Positions 12,029 through 22,371 of a stretch of 64,000 nucleotides of DNA are shown piece after piece. Within the stretch, counting starts at the first letter, position 1. The number at the start of each line of letters is the position of its first letter. This DNA is from Centroberyx gerrardi (taxonomy: Eukaryota; Chordata; Actinopteri; Beryciformes; Berycidae). The notes under the pieces are model-generated. The model saw nothing but the letters and a program-made list of their open reading frames with translations. It did no database searches and was not told the origin of the DNA. The stretch lies in contig NC_136012.1 of NCBI RefSeq assembly GCF_048128805.1, positions 9,832,621-9,896,620 on the forward strand, written 5' to 3'. Made by a program: the position numbers and the translations under genes.

Positions 12029-14868
12029 TGCGTGTATATGATATGCGTGTGTGCCTATATGTGTGTATGAAACAGAGTGAGAATGGGGTGGGGGGGGGAG
12101 GCGGTATATAAAGAGAGAGTGCAACGCAACTCATAATGTAATGATATAATAACTGTGCATAATGTAATAAAAAAGTCATAAAAAGTCATAAAGTAATAAA
12201 ATGCCCATGATGTATTAAAATGCTGGACACAACATAATACTGCTTTCTTGGCTAATGTAATAAGTTATTACGTTTTATGTTAATTATTACAATGTAAAGT
12301 GAGTTGCATTTTTTTGTGAATATAACATGTAGTGTAATAAATACCAAAATCATAAGTGCCTGTTAAATTTATTTTGAGTGCTACATTTGAGGGAAAACAT
12401 AATATCTACTGTTCAGGTGATAGACCAATGTTACACCGTAATTGACACCTAAATTCCACTTAAACTATGACAGTAACGCCTCCACACATCCATTTACTGT
12501 AAATGAACAAAGTCTGATGGTTCATTAGATGGGAACACTGGACACTGAAAACCACTTTTGTGTTTGAATGGGGTTGCTGGGGCTTTAACTTGCACTTTAT
12601 TTTTCTACTTTGACAGCTGCACATTTACTGACTCAGTCAATGAATCACGGATCAATTGTGGAAGATATAGGATTGGACACTTCTCTGAAAAGGTGAGACA
12701 CTGTTAAAAGTGCCAAGCATAGACATGTCCCTAACCCTAACCCATGAGGTCCATGGTGCTTCTCACCATTCTTCTAACCCTGGTTCTGCTGCAAGCTTCA
12801 ATACCTTAATAAAAGCTGTAACCCTGGATATGAGAGCTTACCATTCTTGCCTTCAGAAATACTTTCATCAATGATTGAATTCAGCCTAGCGGTGGACATG
12901 TCTAGTCTTGGCATTTTTAACAGTAAGAGTGTCCGCCCGATACCTTCCACACTTAGACATCCATGAGAGTCTGGAATTGGAGAGGGACCAAAGCTGTTGT
13001 ATTAGTGTGATGTTGTGAGCACTTGCCACATGGATTTAAAAGACAGTCGATGTATGAAAACCTGCACCGTACCTGGGCACACAGCATTCCAAGATGGTAC
13101 AAAGTGAAGGACACCCATTGGAGTCGATGCACATGTCAGGTTTCCAAACACATCCACTGGAATAACAAGAGAAAACTAGCTTAGCGCGAATTATCTGTTC
13201 GATCTAATGTTGTAATGCCACAGCTTGCCTATCAAGAAATCAGGAACTTGAAATGAATCCCTGTACTAGCTAGAGAAATGCAATTTGAATTGTGGAGGAA
13301 TTTGAAATGGAAAAAGCAATCTTCCAATGCAACTGCACTAAAAACTAGCCACCGCAGGAGCAGCTGGTCTATAAAGGTTAATTAAGGTTGTTATTTCAGA
13401 CAGGTTCAACAAGGACCTACTGAAAATACTACAGTTTCTTAGCAACATAGGCTAAAACCGACTGAGCATGATATTAGAGGATGGAGGAGAAAACAATGAG
13501 CAAACAGGTGTACTTACGTTATGCTAGCTGGAGGCATCATCTGGTTAGCTAGCTGGCATGTTTAGCCACGCAGTTCGGCTCAGAGTAACCAAAGGAGACA
13601 AGTGAGGCATCTCATATAGAAAACAATTCATTTTTCCAATTTAGCTTTATCAATTCAGTAGCTTCATCAGCAAAAATCATGCCACTTCTACAATAAATCA
13701 AACACATAAAGTAGCCAATTAGTTAATTAGCTAAAGCTAGTCAACTGGCTATTAGCCATAGCTAATCATGCTATTGGCTATGTTTCCATCCAACTGTCAA
13801 GTGAATTTTAAGCAAACTTTTGAAATGACACAATAAATAAATAAACAAATGAATTAATAAGTTACAGGCTTTTCCATCAACTGTGTACACTGTTATGCCT
13901 TGTTTAAGTGTTTGCTAAAAGAAAACCAATATGCTAATGTATGAAATGTGAAGTCATCCAAATTTCCCATATAAAATGTCATTTAAAAGTTAAATGTTAA
14001 AGCTTTATATTTTGAAAATAAAAATGACATACAATTATTTCAACTGAATGCATGTTTGACACCAGTGTCGTGTAATTTATTGTGATAAATTTGATGAACA
14101 AGTATTTATAATTTGTAAAAAGATACATTTTGATGACATTCTTCTTTACACAATCCAATTATTGGTACATGTTTTATTTTCTCGGTGTTACTGTAGTTGT
14201 TGCAGCAGTGCAAGGCTTTAATTATGTTCTGGCAGGAAAACGTCTGTGGTATGTTGTTGCAGTAAAGGTTCTGTAATATTTTATTGCAATAAAAGTAACC
14301 AAAGTTTTGATTCAATTCTTTTGAGCAAGTTATTTGTTGTTCTGTTATTTCTGACCTGCCTATCTGAATGAACAGATCAGATCAATAAAGACATAGAAAT
14401 CAGACTTTTCTGATTTAAATAGGTGTGTAAAATGCTACTATAATAGCTTAAGAGGCAGAAGTTGTTTAGAATTTAGGTGTCAGTTTTGTTGTAACATCAA
14501 TCCTCTGAACAGTTGATCAAAAGTTTTCCATCAAGACAGGTTCACATTAAAATTAGGATTTTAGTATCTTATTACATTACATGTTGAAGTTATTACATTT
14601 TTCACAAAAAAAATTCAACTCACTTTATAATGTAATAGCCATCATAAAACATGATAACTTATTACTTTATGTGCCAATAGGTTATTACGTCATGTGTCCA
14701 GCATTTTACTACTGCACATTATGGCCACTTAATCACATTTTGAATTTTTATTACTTTTTTTATTACATTATGCACAGTTATAACAGTATGCATATTTATT
14801 ACATTATAAGTTGCTTCAGGGAGCATGTGTGCTCAGCAAATGTGTGTGTGTGTGTGTGTGCGTGTGTA

Positions 14869-14930
<62 letters not shown>

Positions 14931-14978
14931 GAGAAAAAAGATGTCTGCATTTACACTGCCATGTGTACCTATAGGCGA

Positions 14979-15014
<36 letters not shown>

Positions 15015-15018
15015 CGTA

Positions 15019-15061
<43 letters not shown>

Positions 15062-15439
15062 GTGTTCATGTGCGTGTGCATGTGTGTGTTTGTCCTCTCT
15101 CCCCTCCCCTCTAGCGAGGAGAGTAATGAGTTGTTAATGATCGGGCGGGCGAGGGGAGGAACATGGAGCTATTAGACTGACCTCTACCGCTCTGCACCTC
15201 CATCTCTCATCCGCATCTCTCCCCTTCCTCTCTTTTCTGTTGAGATTTGTGTTATTTCTGCCTTACTCATAGATCTCACAAGATTGCGAGCTTGAGGTGT
15301 GCACCTTAGCCCACTGAGTGCCTCCTTTCCCCTTGTTTATATGTCTACTATCTCATTTTCTATTGCTTGTATCATCTGTCCTCCCATTCTTTTGCTTTCT
15401 CACTCTCGTTGTATGTATAAGGTCATATATATACTGATT

Positions 15440-15492
<53 letters not shown>

Positions 15493-18141
15493 CCACAGAT
15501 AAGATTGACGATGACTTGGAGATGACCATGGTGTGCCATCGGCCAGAGGGCCTCGACCAGCTACAAGCTCAAACCAACTTCAGCAAGAGAGAGCTCCAAG
15601 TGCTGTACAGAGGCTTCAAGAATGTAAGTGAACGTACAGCTGCACTTTGGAGCGACCATTATAGGAATACATCAAGTTTTTGGGAGATTGGCCTGTTTAC
15701 CATTAAGTGATGAGAACATAGACACCAAAATCATCCATGTGTCCCCGGTCGATCGTTCTCCATGCTCCCGTGCTCCATGCTAACTCTTTACTAGCATTAT
15801 TCTAATTAAGAAGACTGACGTTTTAGTAATAAAAAGTTATTCATTTTTATTATATGGCCTGTAGATTCATACATTTTTTAAATGAAATATCATTAACTCA
15901 ACATAGCCGGCTTTATTTTTTAGAACTATTTCAGATTAGAAACCACCTGTTTTTAGCTGTACACAGTCTCCCATCTCTCACCATGTTTACTTCCTATGGA
16001 AACAGGAAAAGTAGTTCTAGGTAGTTATCAACATTTTTATTATTATTTTATCTTTTCTATTATTATTATTTTACACTTCATGTCAATTTTCCACACAAAA
16101 TGTCACACAAAAAACAGACAGACCTAGCCGCATATCATTTAAGATTACTTATCATTTAGCTTTGTAACTTTGTAGCTAGCTTTATACAAGTTCTCATTTT
16201 CTCACTTTTGAGATAATGCTTGTAGCCTTCAATCATTCAACATAGTGTATGCTAAAGTGTTAGCATGGAGCGAATGATCTACCAGGGACACATGGATGAT
16301 TTGGTGTCTATATGTTCTTATCACTTAATGGGTAAGTTGACCAACAGGGCAAATCTCCCCAAAACTCGGTGTATTCCTTTAATTCTTTGCATCTCTTTCT
16401 CCCTCGCTCCATTGCGCCCTCCATCATTCAGTGTCCACCTCTATTTGACCCATCCCTGGGGTTGGTCTTTCTAATTTATAGCATCCCCCGACGCTCTCCC
16501 TCTCTTTTCTCTCTCCCTCTCTCTCTCCAGGAGTGTCCAAGTGGTGTCGTAAATGAGGAAACCTTCAAGCAAATATACTCCCAATTCTTCCCACATGGAG
16601 GTAGAGTGTGTGTGTCGACGTGCACTTGTGTGTGTGTATCTCATTATTGCTTCTGCTCAGTGTATTGACAAGCGTTTGCTCCCTCTCCTGCAGATGCCAG
16701 CACCTACGCACACTACCTGTTCAATGCATTTGACACAGCACACAACGGCTCCATCAAGTTTGAGGTTTGCAAAATTCAAGTTTCTCCAAGTTCACTCTAA
16801 AGTTTTTGAACGGGCTGCATTTCATTGATGCGTCAAAAGCTTTCCAACCAATATCTCCACATGAGAATATAATTTGGTCTTGAACATGGCTTTTCATACT
16901 GCAAGTTCAAGACATACTGTATTATAAAGCCTTTGTAGCACTCTGCCGTATAAGGTCCCCAGACCTGGGTTCAGAGAGGTGAAAGGCATAGGCAATATAC
17001 TGTAGGTAGCTGCTATGTTGTTGCAGCCTCAGTTGGCATTTTTCAAGAGGAAATCAATGTAATTGTCCTCATAGATAAACTTCATTGAGCATGAGGTTAC
17101 TCAATGAAGATTTGTACTAAAATTCTACATTCATATTACTTGTTGAATGTAACATTTCTTCGGCTATTTCCAAGACATTGTTTCATGTTAAGGTTGAATA
17201 GAACTGCAATACATCTACAAATATAAATGGGATCACTGAGAGACACTATTAGTGCTGTCCACCGCCAAAATTGCTGGAAAAATTAAATGCTTTTTTTGTA
17301 TTTCAAGATTATTACGTGACTAAAGCATGGGTTAGGTTATAGGTTTGATGTTAATTAGGCCTAACTAGATTTCTGCTGGCATAAACACTTACTGATGATA
17401 AAATGACATGAAGTAGATGTGTTTTTATGTTTGATTCACATCCTTTTTATGAGCACTGTTAAAACAGAGGATATCTTTGAGGAAAATCTTTGCATGATTC
17501 CACTTTGGATGTCAACAATCATCAATAGCCTGGTTAAAAACTCACAAAGCACATTCTAAAGCTGCCTCATCCTGACTTTGGCTAGCTAGCCAGGATCCAA
17601 AGGGGTTAGCCCAGAATATTAACCCAGAATCTATCTGTGAAAGGGTGTTAAATAAGTCTAAATAAGGATAATTCTTATATTGTGGCAAAGGCAATGACTT
17701 TGGACCTGAAAAGTGTCAAACCATTTAGGCTTAATTAAAGGTGTGTGAAACTATAATTGATGCATTGCACGTTTAATTCCAGTGGGTACATATTATTCTA
17801 GATCGGGACTAAATCAAATAATATTGTCATTCACATCCACTTCAGCTGTGTCATTCTGTTGTTCTCTCCATCTCTCCATCAGGACTTTGTTACAGCTCTG
17901 TCCATCCTGCTGAGGGGTTCGGTCAGAGAGAAGCTGCAGTGGACCTTCAACCTCTACGACATCAACAGAGACGGATACATCAACAAAGAGGTGTGTATCT
18001 GTGTGTGTGTGTGTGTGTGTTTGCATGCCACACTTTCAATCATTTTATGTATCTACTGTTTCTATTGAGAAATATACTGTGTTTGTGCTTTTGTGTTGAA
18101 GTCTCATCCTTTGACTGATGTCTATTTGTCACTTAACATGA

Positions 18142-18199
<58 letters not shown>

Positions 18200-19152
18200 C
18201 GCGCGTTTGTTCTGTTTCCCAGGAGATGACAGACATCGTCAGAGCGATATATGACATGATGGGGAAGTACACCTACCCTGTCTTGAAAAACGACGCACCC
18301 AAACAGCATGTGGATGCCTTCTTCCAGGTAAACACAACTGAATCTTTTATTTACATCCACAGAAGATATCAGCAGCTCACGACACAAACACTGACGATAC
18401 CAAACAAGGATGCATGGCATTCATCGTGGACACATGGCACCGGCACAGATCCATCAGCTGCATGTAAATGAAGCAAAAAGCAAGATGGCGTTTAAATCTA
18501 TAAAACAAAAAAACTACAAAGCTGCATATGGTGATTGTTGACAAAGAACATGACCTTACCATTTGCAGGCCCCTTTCCACCAGACTGAACATTGCCAAAG
18601 CTATGAAAAAAGTAAAGTTTGCTTGTTGCTCTCCACAGAAAATGGACAAAAACAGAGACGGAGTGGTCACTCTTGATGAGTTCATCCTTTCCTGTCAAGA
18701 GGTACTCAATCTTCTTCAAACCCTAAATACATAATGCTGAAAATCTCTTGAACTTTGCTATTTGTGGTTTTTGCCACATGTAGTCAAACTGCATCTTTTA
18801 CAGGATTTTTTCTTAAAGGCCACTTTCCCTCAGCTTCCTTGCTAAACCTTACTCCTTTGTCTCATTCAGTGTCATTCTGGTTATTGCTGCCTTACAGATG
18901 TTCGCATTTCAATATGGATGCCTATAGAGAGAGATTACCCACTCTTGCACAGCACTGTTATCACATTGACTTCATTTTATGGGCCTTTACTGGCCCCTAG
19001 TGGCGAGTTGGGTTATGACTGAGTGTTGCTTGTCAGATGCCTTTTTCTTTCCCAGTCTGCTTCTCACTTTTTTTTTTCCCCTCCCGTCTTCTCACTTCAC
19101 ACAGGATGAAAACATCATGAGGTCTCTACAGCTCTTTGAAAACGTCATCTAG
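2772..19152 (+). CDS. kcnip1: Kv channel-interacting protein 1 (KChIP1), 8 coding exons
   Basis: EF-hand calcium sensor of the NCS family that binds the cytoplasmic N-terminus of Kv4 potassium channels and modulates their surface expression and inactivation. Coding exons: 2772-2829, 15499-15623, 16531-16600, 16694-16764, 17883-17990, 18223-18327, 18639-18701, 19105-19152. All junctions are GT-AG, the phases agree, and the total is 215 codons plus TAG; human KChIP1b is about the same length. The N-terminus [16 protein letters not shown] matches the KChIP1-type myristoylated start (Gly2). Exon 2 carries the KChIP1-like [14 protein letters not shown] segment. EF-1 (from about residue 62, ECPSG) is degenerate. 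EF-2 loop is about 98-109 (DTAHNGS), EF-3 about 134-145 ([11 protein letters not shown]) and EF-4 about 182-193 ([12 protein letters not shown]), each with acidic ligands. The C-terminus is [11 protein letters not shown]. Intron 1 (12.7 kb) is full of transposons and microsatellites. Orthology to KCNIP1 is firm; whether this is the a or b fish paralogue is unknown. Confidence 0.95.
2839..2895. repeat. (CA)n microsatellite at the kcnip1 exon 1 donor
   Basis: About 29 CA units begin ten bases after the exon 1 splice donor. Confidence 0.95.
2999..3515. repeat. CA/GT/GA microsatellite cluster
   Basis: Tracts near 3,000-3,031 (CA), 3,174-3,238 (GT with CGT interruptions), 3,470-3,482 (GA) and 3,485-3,514 (GT). 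Confidence 0.9.
4609..4643. other. Perfect 13-bp-stem inverted repeat
   Basis: CCTCGGAGCACGA (4,609-4,621) and TCGTGCTCCGAGG (4,631-4,643) are exact complements around a 9-base loop, in a GC-rich, repeat-free part of kcnip1 intron 1. Confidence 0.85.
7358..8206. mobile_element. Non-autonomous hAT-like element inside the family A MITE
   Basis: Starts CAGGAGTGGGTCTAGGCCAC; the other end reads CAGTGGCGTGTCCAGGCCAT on the opposite strand, a hAT-type CAG-start terminus. It is flanked by a perfect 8-base duplication ATTCTCAG (7,350-7,357 and 8,207-8,214), the hAT size. Removing it restores the repeated TTCTCAGAATTCTGAC pattern of the host MITE. No transposase is seen. Confidence 0.75.
7729..7923. 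mobile_element. Inner family A MITE inside the hAT-like element
   Basis: A 195-base element with terminal inverted repeats starting TACGGAAGAGGATTAGGG on both strands. It is flanked by a perfect 6-base duplication GCCTTG (7,723-7,728 and 7,924-7,929). The body has the same AGAATTCTGACTTTA foldback units as the outer MITE, so the same family inserted twice. Confidence 0.8.
10277..10385 (+). CDS. kcnip1: Alternative kcnip1 first exon encoding a transmembrane N-terminus
   Basis: The exon opens with ATG at 10277 and encodes 36 residues plus one base. It ends at an excellent donor (GAGG then gtgagt) in phase 1, the phase exon 2 (15499) requires, so it can replace exon 1 and still read into DKIDDDLEM. 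The peptide begins [13 protein letters not shown], then has a hydrophobic stretch ([20 protein letters not shown]). KChIP2x, KChIP3x and KChIP4a are known to have alternative N-termini with a hydrophobic helix ending in a K-L-L-x-x-x-G-L-I pattern. In KChIP4a this is the KIS domain, which abolishes fast Kv4 inactivation and holds the protein in membranes. The similarity is read by eye from memory of that motif; transcription is inferred. Confidence 0.72.
10440..10600. repeat. Dispersed repeat related to 47,960-48,075
   Basis: CTGTTTGTCAGTAAGCAA..., GATTTGGCTGAAATTGGTGG and CCAAGGATCAGTTGATTGGT correspond in order to the segment at 47,960. The family resembles a common vertebrate and fish repeat (gaaattggtggaaaggttgg, caaggaagaac). 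Class not determined. Confidence 0.45.
12126..14814. mobile_element. 2.7-kb DNA element with about 225-260-bp terminal inverted repeats
   Basis: The left arm (12,126-12,352) starts GCAACTCATAATGTAATGAT. The right arm (14,553-14,814) reads, on the other strand, GCAACTTATAATGTAATAAA. Both then share AACTGTGCATAATGTAATAA, AATGCTGGACAC, GTAATAAGTTAT, AAGTGAGTTG and AACATGTA-TGTAATAA in the same order. The arms are packed with TAATGTAATAA motifs. The interior has no ORF of interest, so it is non-autonomous. No clear target-site duplication was found. Confidence 0.72.
14841..15062. repeat. Two compound (GT)n(GA)n microsatellites
   Basis: 14,841-14,925 and 14,982-15,062 each read GT then GA. They lie immediately right of the 2.7-kb inverted-repeat element. 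Confidence 0.9.
15439..15490. repeat. (CT)n(GT)n tract at the kcnip1 exon 2 acceptor
   Basis: About 10 CT units then about 13 GT units, ending eight bases before the exon 2 acceptor, so the polypyrimidine region is itself a microsatellite. Confidence 0.9.
15663..16379. mobile_element. MITE with about 120-bp terminal inverted repeats, 40 bp after kcnip1 exon 2
   Basis: The left end GGAATACATCAAGTTTTTGG and the right end, on the other strand, GGAATACACCGAGTTTTGGG continue through CATTAAGTGATGAGAACATA, GACACCAAAATCATCCATGT and AGCATGGAG in both arms. The interior is AT-rich and non-coding. An ORF at 16,265 is the right arm read through. Confidence 0.75.
18145..18193. repeat. (GT)n tract before kcnip1 exon 6
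   Basis: About 24 GT units end roughly 30 bases upstream of the exon 6 acceptor. Confidence 0.92.
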
Positions 19153-21055
19153 ATCGCAAAGCAGAGGGAGATGGTGCAATAGACGAAAGCGCAGAGCGGG
19201 AGAAGAGGAGAGAACGAGGAGGAGGAGGAGGAGGAGGAGGAGAAGAAGGAGGAGAGGCGAACCTGGATCTGCAAGAGAATAGGAAGAGTGAAAGCAAACA
19301 AGGGGCTTTTTGTCACTGCAGTGGTGACAGGTTGCCACAAAACTGTGTGGAGATGTCTTGCTGTAACAATTCCATGGCAACAACCCATCATGATGCTCGG
19401 TTAGGGAATTTGTCCTTCAGACGCAAACCCCCCGACCTTGATTTGACATTTCTGTGACCCTTTATCACCTCTCTCTCCATCTCCTTCCGTTGTTGCTGTC
19501 GTCGTCGTTAGAGTTACTGTCTTCTCGGACAGTGTGTATTTGATGCCATTGTGTAAATACTGATGCTGCCTCCATCTCACACTGGGTCAAAAACTCTTCA
19601 GAAATAATGTAATGTTAACCATATTATAGAGCAGGACTGGGATTCCCAAAAGCAGCTTAGCAAGGCGATCACATATGGAAAGATTCTACATGAAATCAGT
19701 GGTAAATCATTAAATGGTAGCATGATGAATTCTCTTATAATGAAGAATTCCCATGCCAATGTGTGAGGAACATTAACAGTATAGTAAGGCACAGAAGACA
19801 CCGGCCTACAGTCTATTTGGCATACATGCCATTTAAAACTTGGTGACAATACATTGATGTTGACGCTAAGATGCTTTAATTTGGGAAGCCAGGTCCATGA
19901 TGTAGCATCTTCAGCCAACTCATCCGTTTTCCAGAAGTGTAGTTCTACTCATAATCAATTCAGACACAGGCCTGTAAAGGTCTGAAGAGCTCAATTGGAC
20001 CTCAGTCAGTCAGCTTGCGACAGTCTTCAGTCTTGTGACAGCTTGCGACGGCCTTCAAAAAGCCCTGCTATCTCCTACTGTGTGTGTTCCAGTGGTGTCG
20101 GTCAGTGTTTTAATGTTGTGATGACTCTGTAGATACTTACTGTTGTGTTTGTGGCTTCTACTCGCTGTCTGGAATCACTCGCGTCTGTCTGTGTGTCTCT
20201 GATTCTAGTCTGTCTGTCCGTCTCTCCGTCAGATTACGCGTTGCTCTGTAATTATTCGACCTGTTTCTCATTGGACGCTTCTTCATATACAAGCGGTTGA
20301 CCATGTAAGACTGGCCTATCGACTCAAGAGTCCATTTTGAGGTATATAGATGTGTGGAGCTGTACAGGCATGTGAGTGTGTGTGTGTGTGTCTGGTGTCC
20401 TGTTGTGGCATTTCTGTTTGCCAGAATATCAGACAGCATCATGTATCTTAGCATGTATCTTCAGCCAGTGCTATTCCGATCCAGCTACATGCATACTCCT
20501 GAATTGGCTGAAGGACAGTGTTTCTGCCGGAGAAGAAAGTTTGATCGCCTTCTTCAACTCTAATACTGACACTCAATAACCAACCTTTCACTGTGAGGGA
20601 GAGACAGAAAAGAGGGGGAGGGGGGGGGGGGGGGAGGAGGCTAGAACGAGGGCCGGTGGAGGGAGGAATAGAGAAGCGGAGGAAGACAGATGAAGAAAGA
20701 TGAGAGAGTAAAAAAAGACCTTTTCACTGATGCTGAAGGAACGGAAGCCATGTTTCACACACAAGAGCCATCGCCGTGAAGATTGAGCGACACGAAAAAA
20801 CACAGATTTATAAATGATTTACTGTCATGCCCTCTCACTGTGCTGCCAATAGTATCATAGAGTTCCTTGCTGAGATGTGCTGCGGCTCAACTCAAATGTA
20901 CCCATACATACTTTCAGACAGGCCGACAGACAGGAAGACAGACAGATAGACAGGCATACAGACAGACTGATAAACACTGTCAGAATGAAATAATGTGTGT
21001 ATTGAAATATTGTATAAAATCATTATATTTATCAATAAACTTTTCAAAAAACAAA
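19153..21055 (+). other. kcnip1: Probable kcnip1 3'UTR with poly(A) signal
   Basis: No ORF of interest follows the TAG. The sequence begins with a GGA-rich tract (19,217-19,258) and reaches AATAAA at 21,034-21,039, followed by an A-rich then T/G-containing stretch typical of a cleavage region. A shorter 3'UTR cannot be excluded. Confidence 0.5.
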
Positions 21056-22371
21056 CTGCTGTCTTTTTGCTTTCTGCCGCTCCACAGCGTTTTCTCTGTC
21101 ACAGCTTATAATTATAGCGTGTTAAAACCTTAAAATCAACTTTTATGGTGCATCATAAACAGCATGAGCAAAAAGGTTCACAAGAACGGTTTATATTGTT
21201 ATTTACATAACTATACAACTAAAGTACAAAAAAAGGATGTGTACATTTGCGCCTCCATCTCAAAGGACATGGCGCACAAATGAAACATGATAAATGTGCA
21301 TATGAAAAGAAAACTTAACCACCGTTACTGAACATGCATCTCTCCCTTCATTACCCAACATACAGCCGCTGTCTTGTTTTCTCCACTTCTCTCCCTACTA
21401 ATCCTGTCATTTATTCTCCTTTTAGCACTGCTTACCGTAGCTTATTTAAAATGTAACATTGGTTCATTTTTTTTGTGCTAATGTGGATGCACCACACCTG
21501 TGTATGTACATAAGGGATTGGGATGGTGCGTTGTAGTTGGAGTGGGCAGGGAATATATAGATAAGGCCCAAAGGAGGCTTAAGCTCCAGACCCGTAGCTA
21601 CAAAACGCCCCTTTAAATACTTTTTAATCTATGTGTTTTTCTGGAAAGATTCTTGATTTTGCACCATCTTCTGATAAAACAGGGCAGGGGATTCATTAAA
21701 AACGAGGCACCCATTTTAACAAGGGCACTCTGTCTTATAGGTGCTGCAATAGGCCTCCCTTTTATTGGTTTTGGTCTTCTTTAACTAAAAAATAACATGT
21801 GCAGGGGCCTCAGTGTAACACACAGTCTATCTGTAACAGAATTAGAAGATGGCCGCATTGATAGAAAACACCTTCACAAAACACTCAATCATGTATCGTA
21901 TAAGTGTCTCGCCAGTGGAGAATGACCTGCCTTCTTCACACCCTTTATTTGATCCCCCTCTCCCTGGTCCCCACTCACTCTAATAGACAGAATAGGTACA
22001 AGCAGAAGATAAGAAGACGACAAGAGATTTTCACAAGACCAGCTGAGTGAAACAGCCTCCGTCTCCGGATCTGAAAAGTCTTGCAGTTCCCACGTATAGC
22101 GTGGCAGGATATTTAGTCCCAGCTGGATACACCAAGTTCTGTTTCTGCTTCAAAACAGGCATCACTCACCATCATCTGCGAACCATCCTTCAGTTTGTTT
22201 CTGCTCAACCTGTTTTTTTTTTTTTCTCCATTGCATGGCACAAAATAAGTCCCAAGGATAATGTCCTCTATGTAATTCAATTTATTTATCCTCCCCGGGA
22301 TAATAGATGATGCTCATTGATTATAGCGTGACACCGTGTGATGTGTAGGGCCTGTTTATAGAGTCTGGTCC
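21056..22371. other. Convergent intergenic region between kcnip1 and tlx3
   Basis: This 1.3-kb gap must hold the tlx3 3'UTR. TTTATT at 22,281-22,286 is a minus-strand AATAAA about 90 bases past the tlx3 stop. No gene, RNA or recognisable mobile element is visible in the rest. Confidence 0.45.

Larger units (their letters stand above)
2830..15498 (+). other. kcnip1 intron 1 (12.7 kb), repeat-rich
   Basis: Apart from the alternative first exon at 10,277, I see no coding exon here. The intron begins with a (CA)29 tract right after the donor and holds many CA/GT/GA tracts. It contains the nested transposons at 7,141-8,298 and the 2.7-kb inverted-repeat element at 12,126-14,814. It ends in a CT/GT tract just before the exon 2 acceptor. 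Blocks near 4,330-4,640 and 6,170-6,500 are complex, non-repetitive sequence that could be regulatory. Confidence 0.7.

Noticed and set aside
12731..12745. Telomere-like CTAACCCTAACCC
   Set aside because: Only two units inside a transposon. Not an interstitial telomere array.
2830..15498. Nested KCNMB1 gene, as in the human KCNIP1 locus
   Set aside because: No channel beta-subunit signature was found on either strand of the intron. LCP2 and FOXI1 were also looked for in the window and not seen.
16265..16474. [15 protein letters not shown] in kcnip1 intron 2
   Set aside because: It is the right arm of the MITE at 15,663-16,379; the mirror sequence occurs in the left arm.
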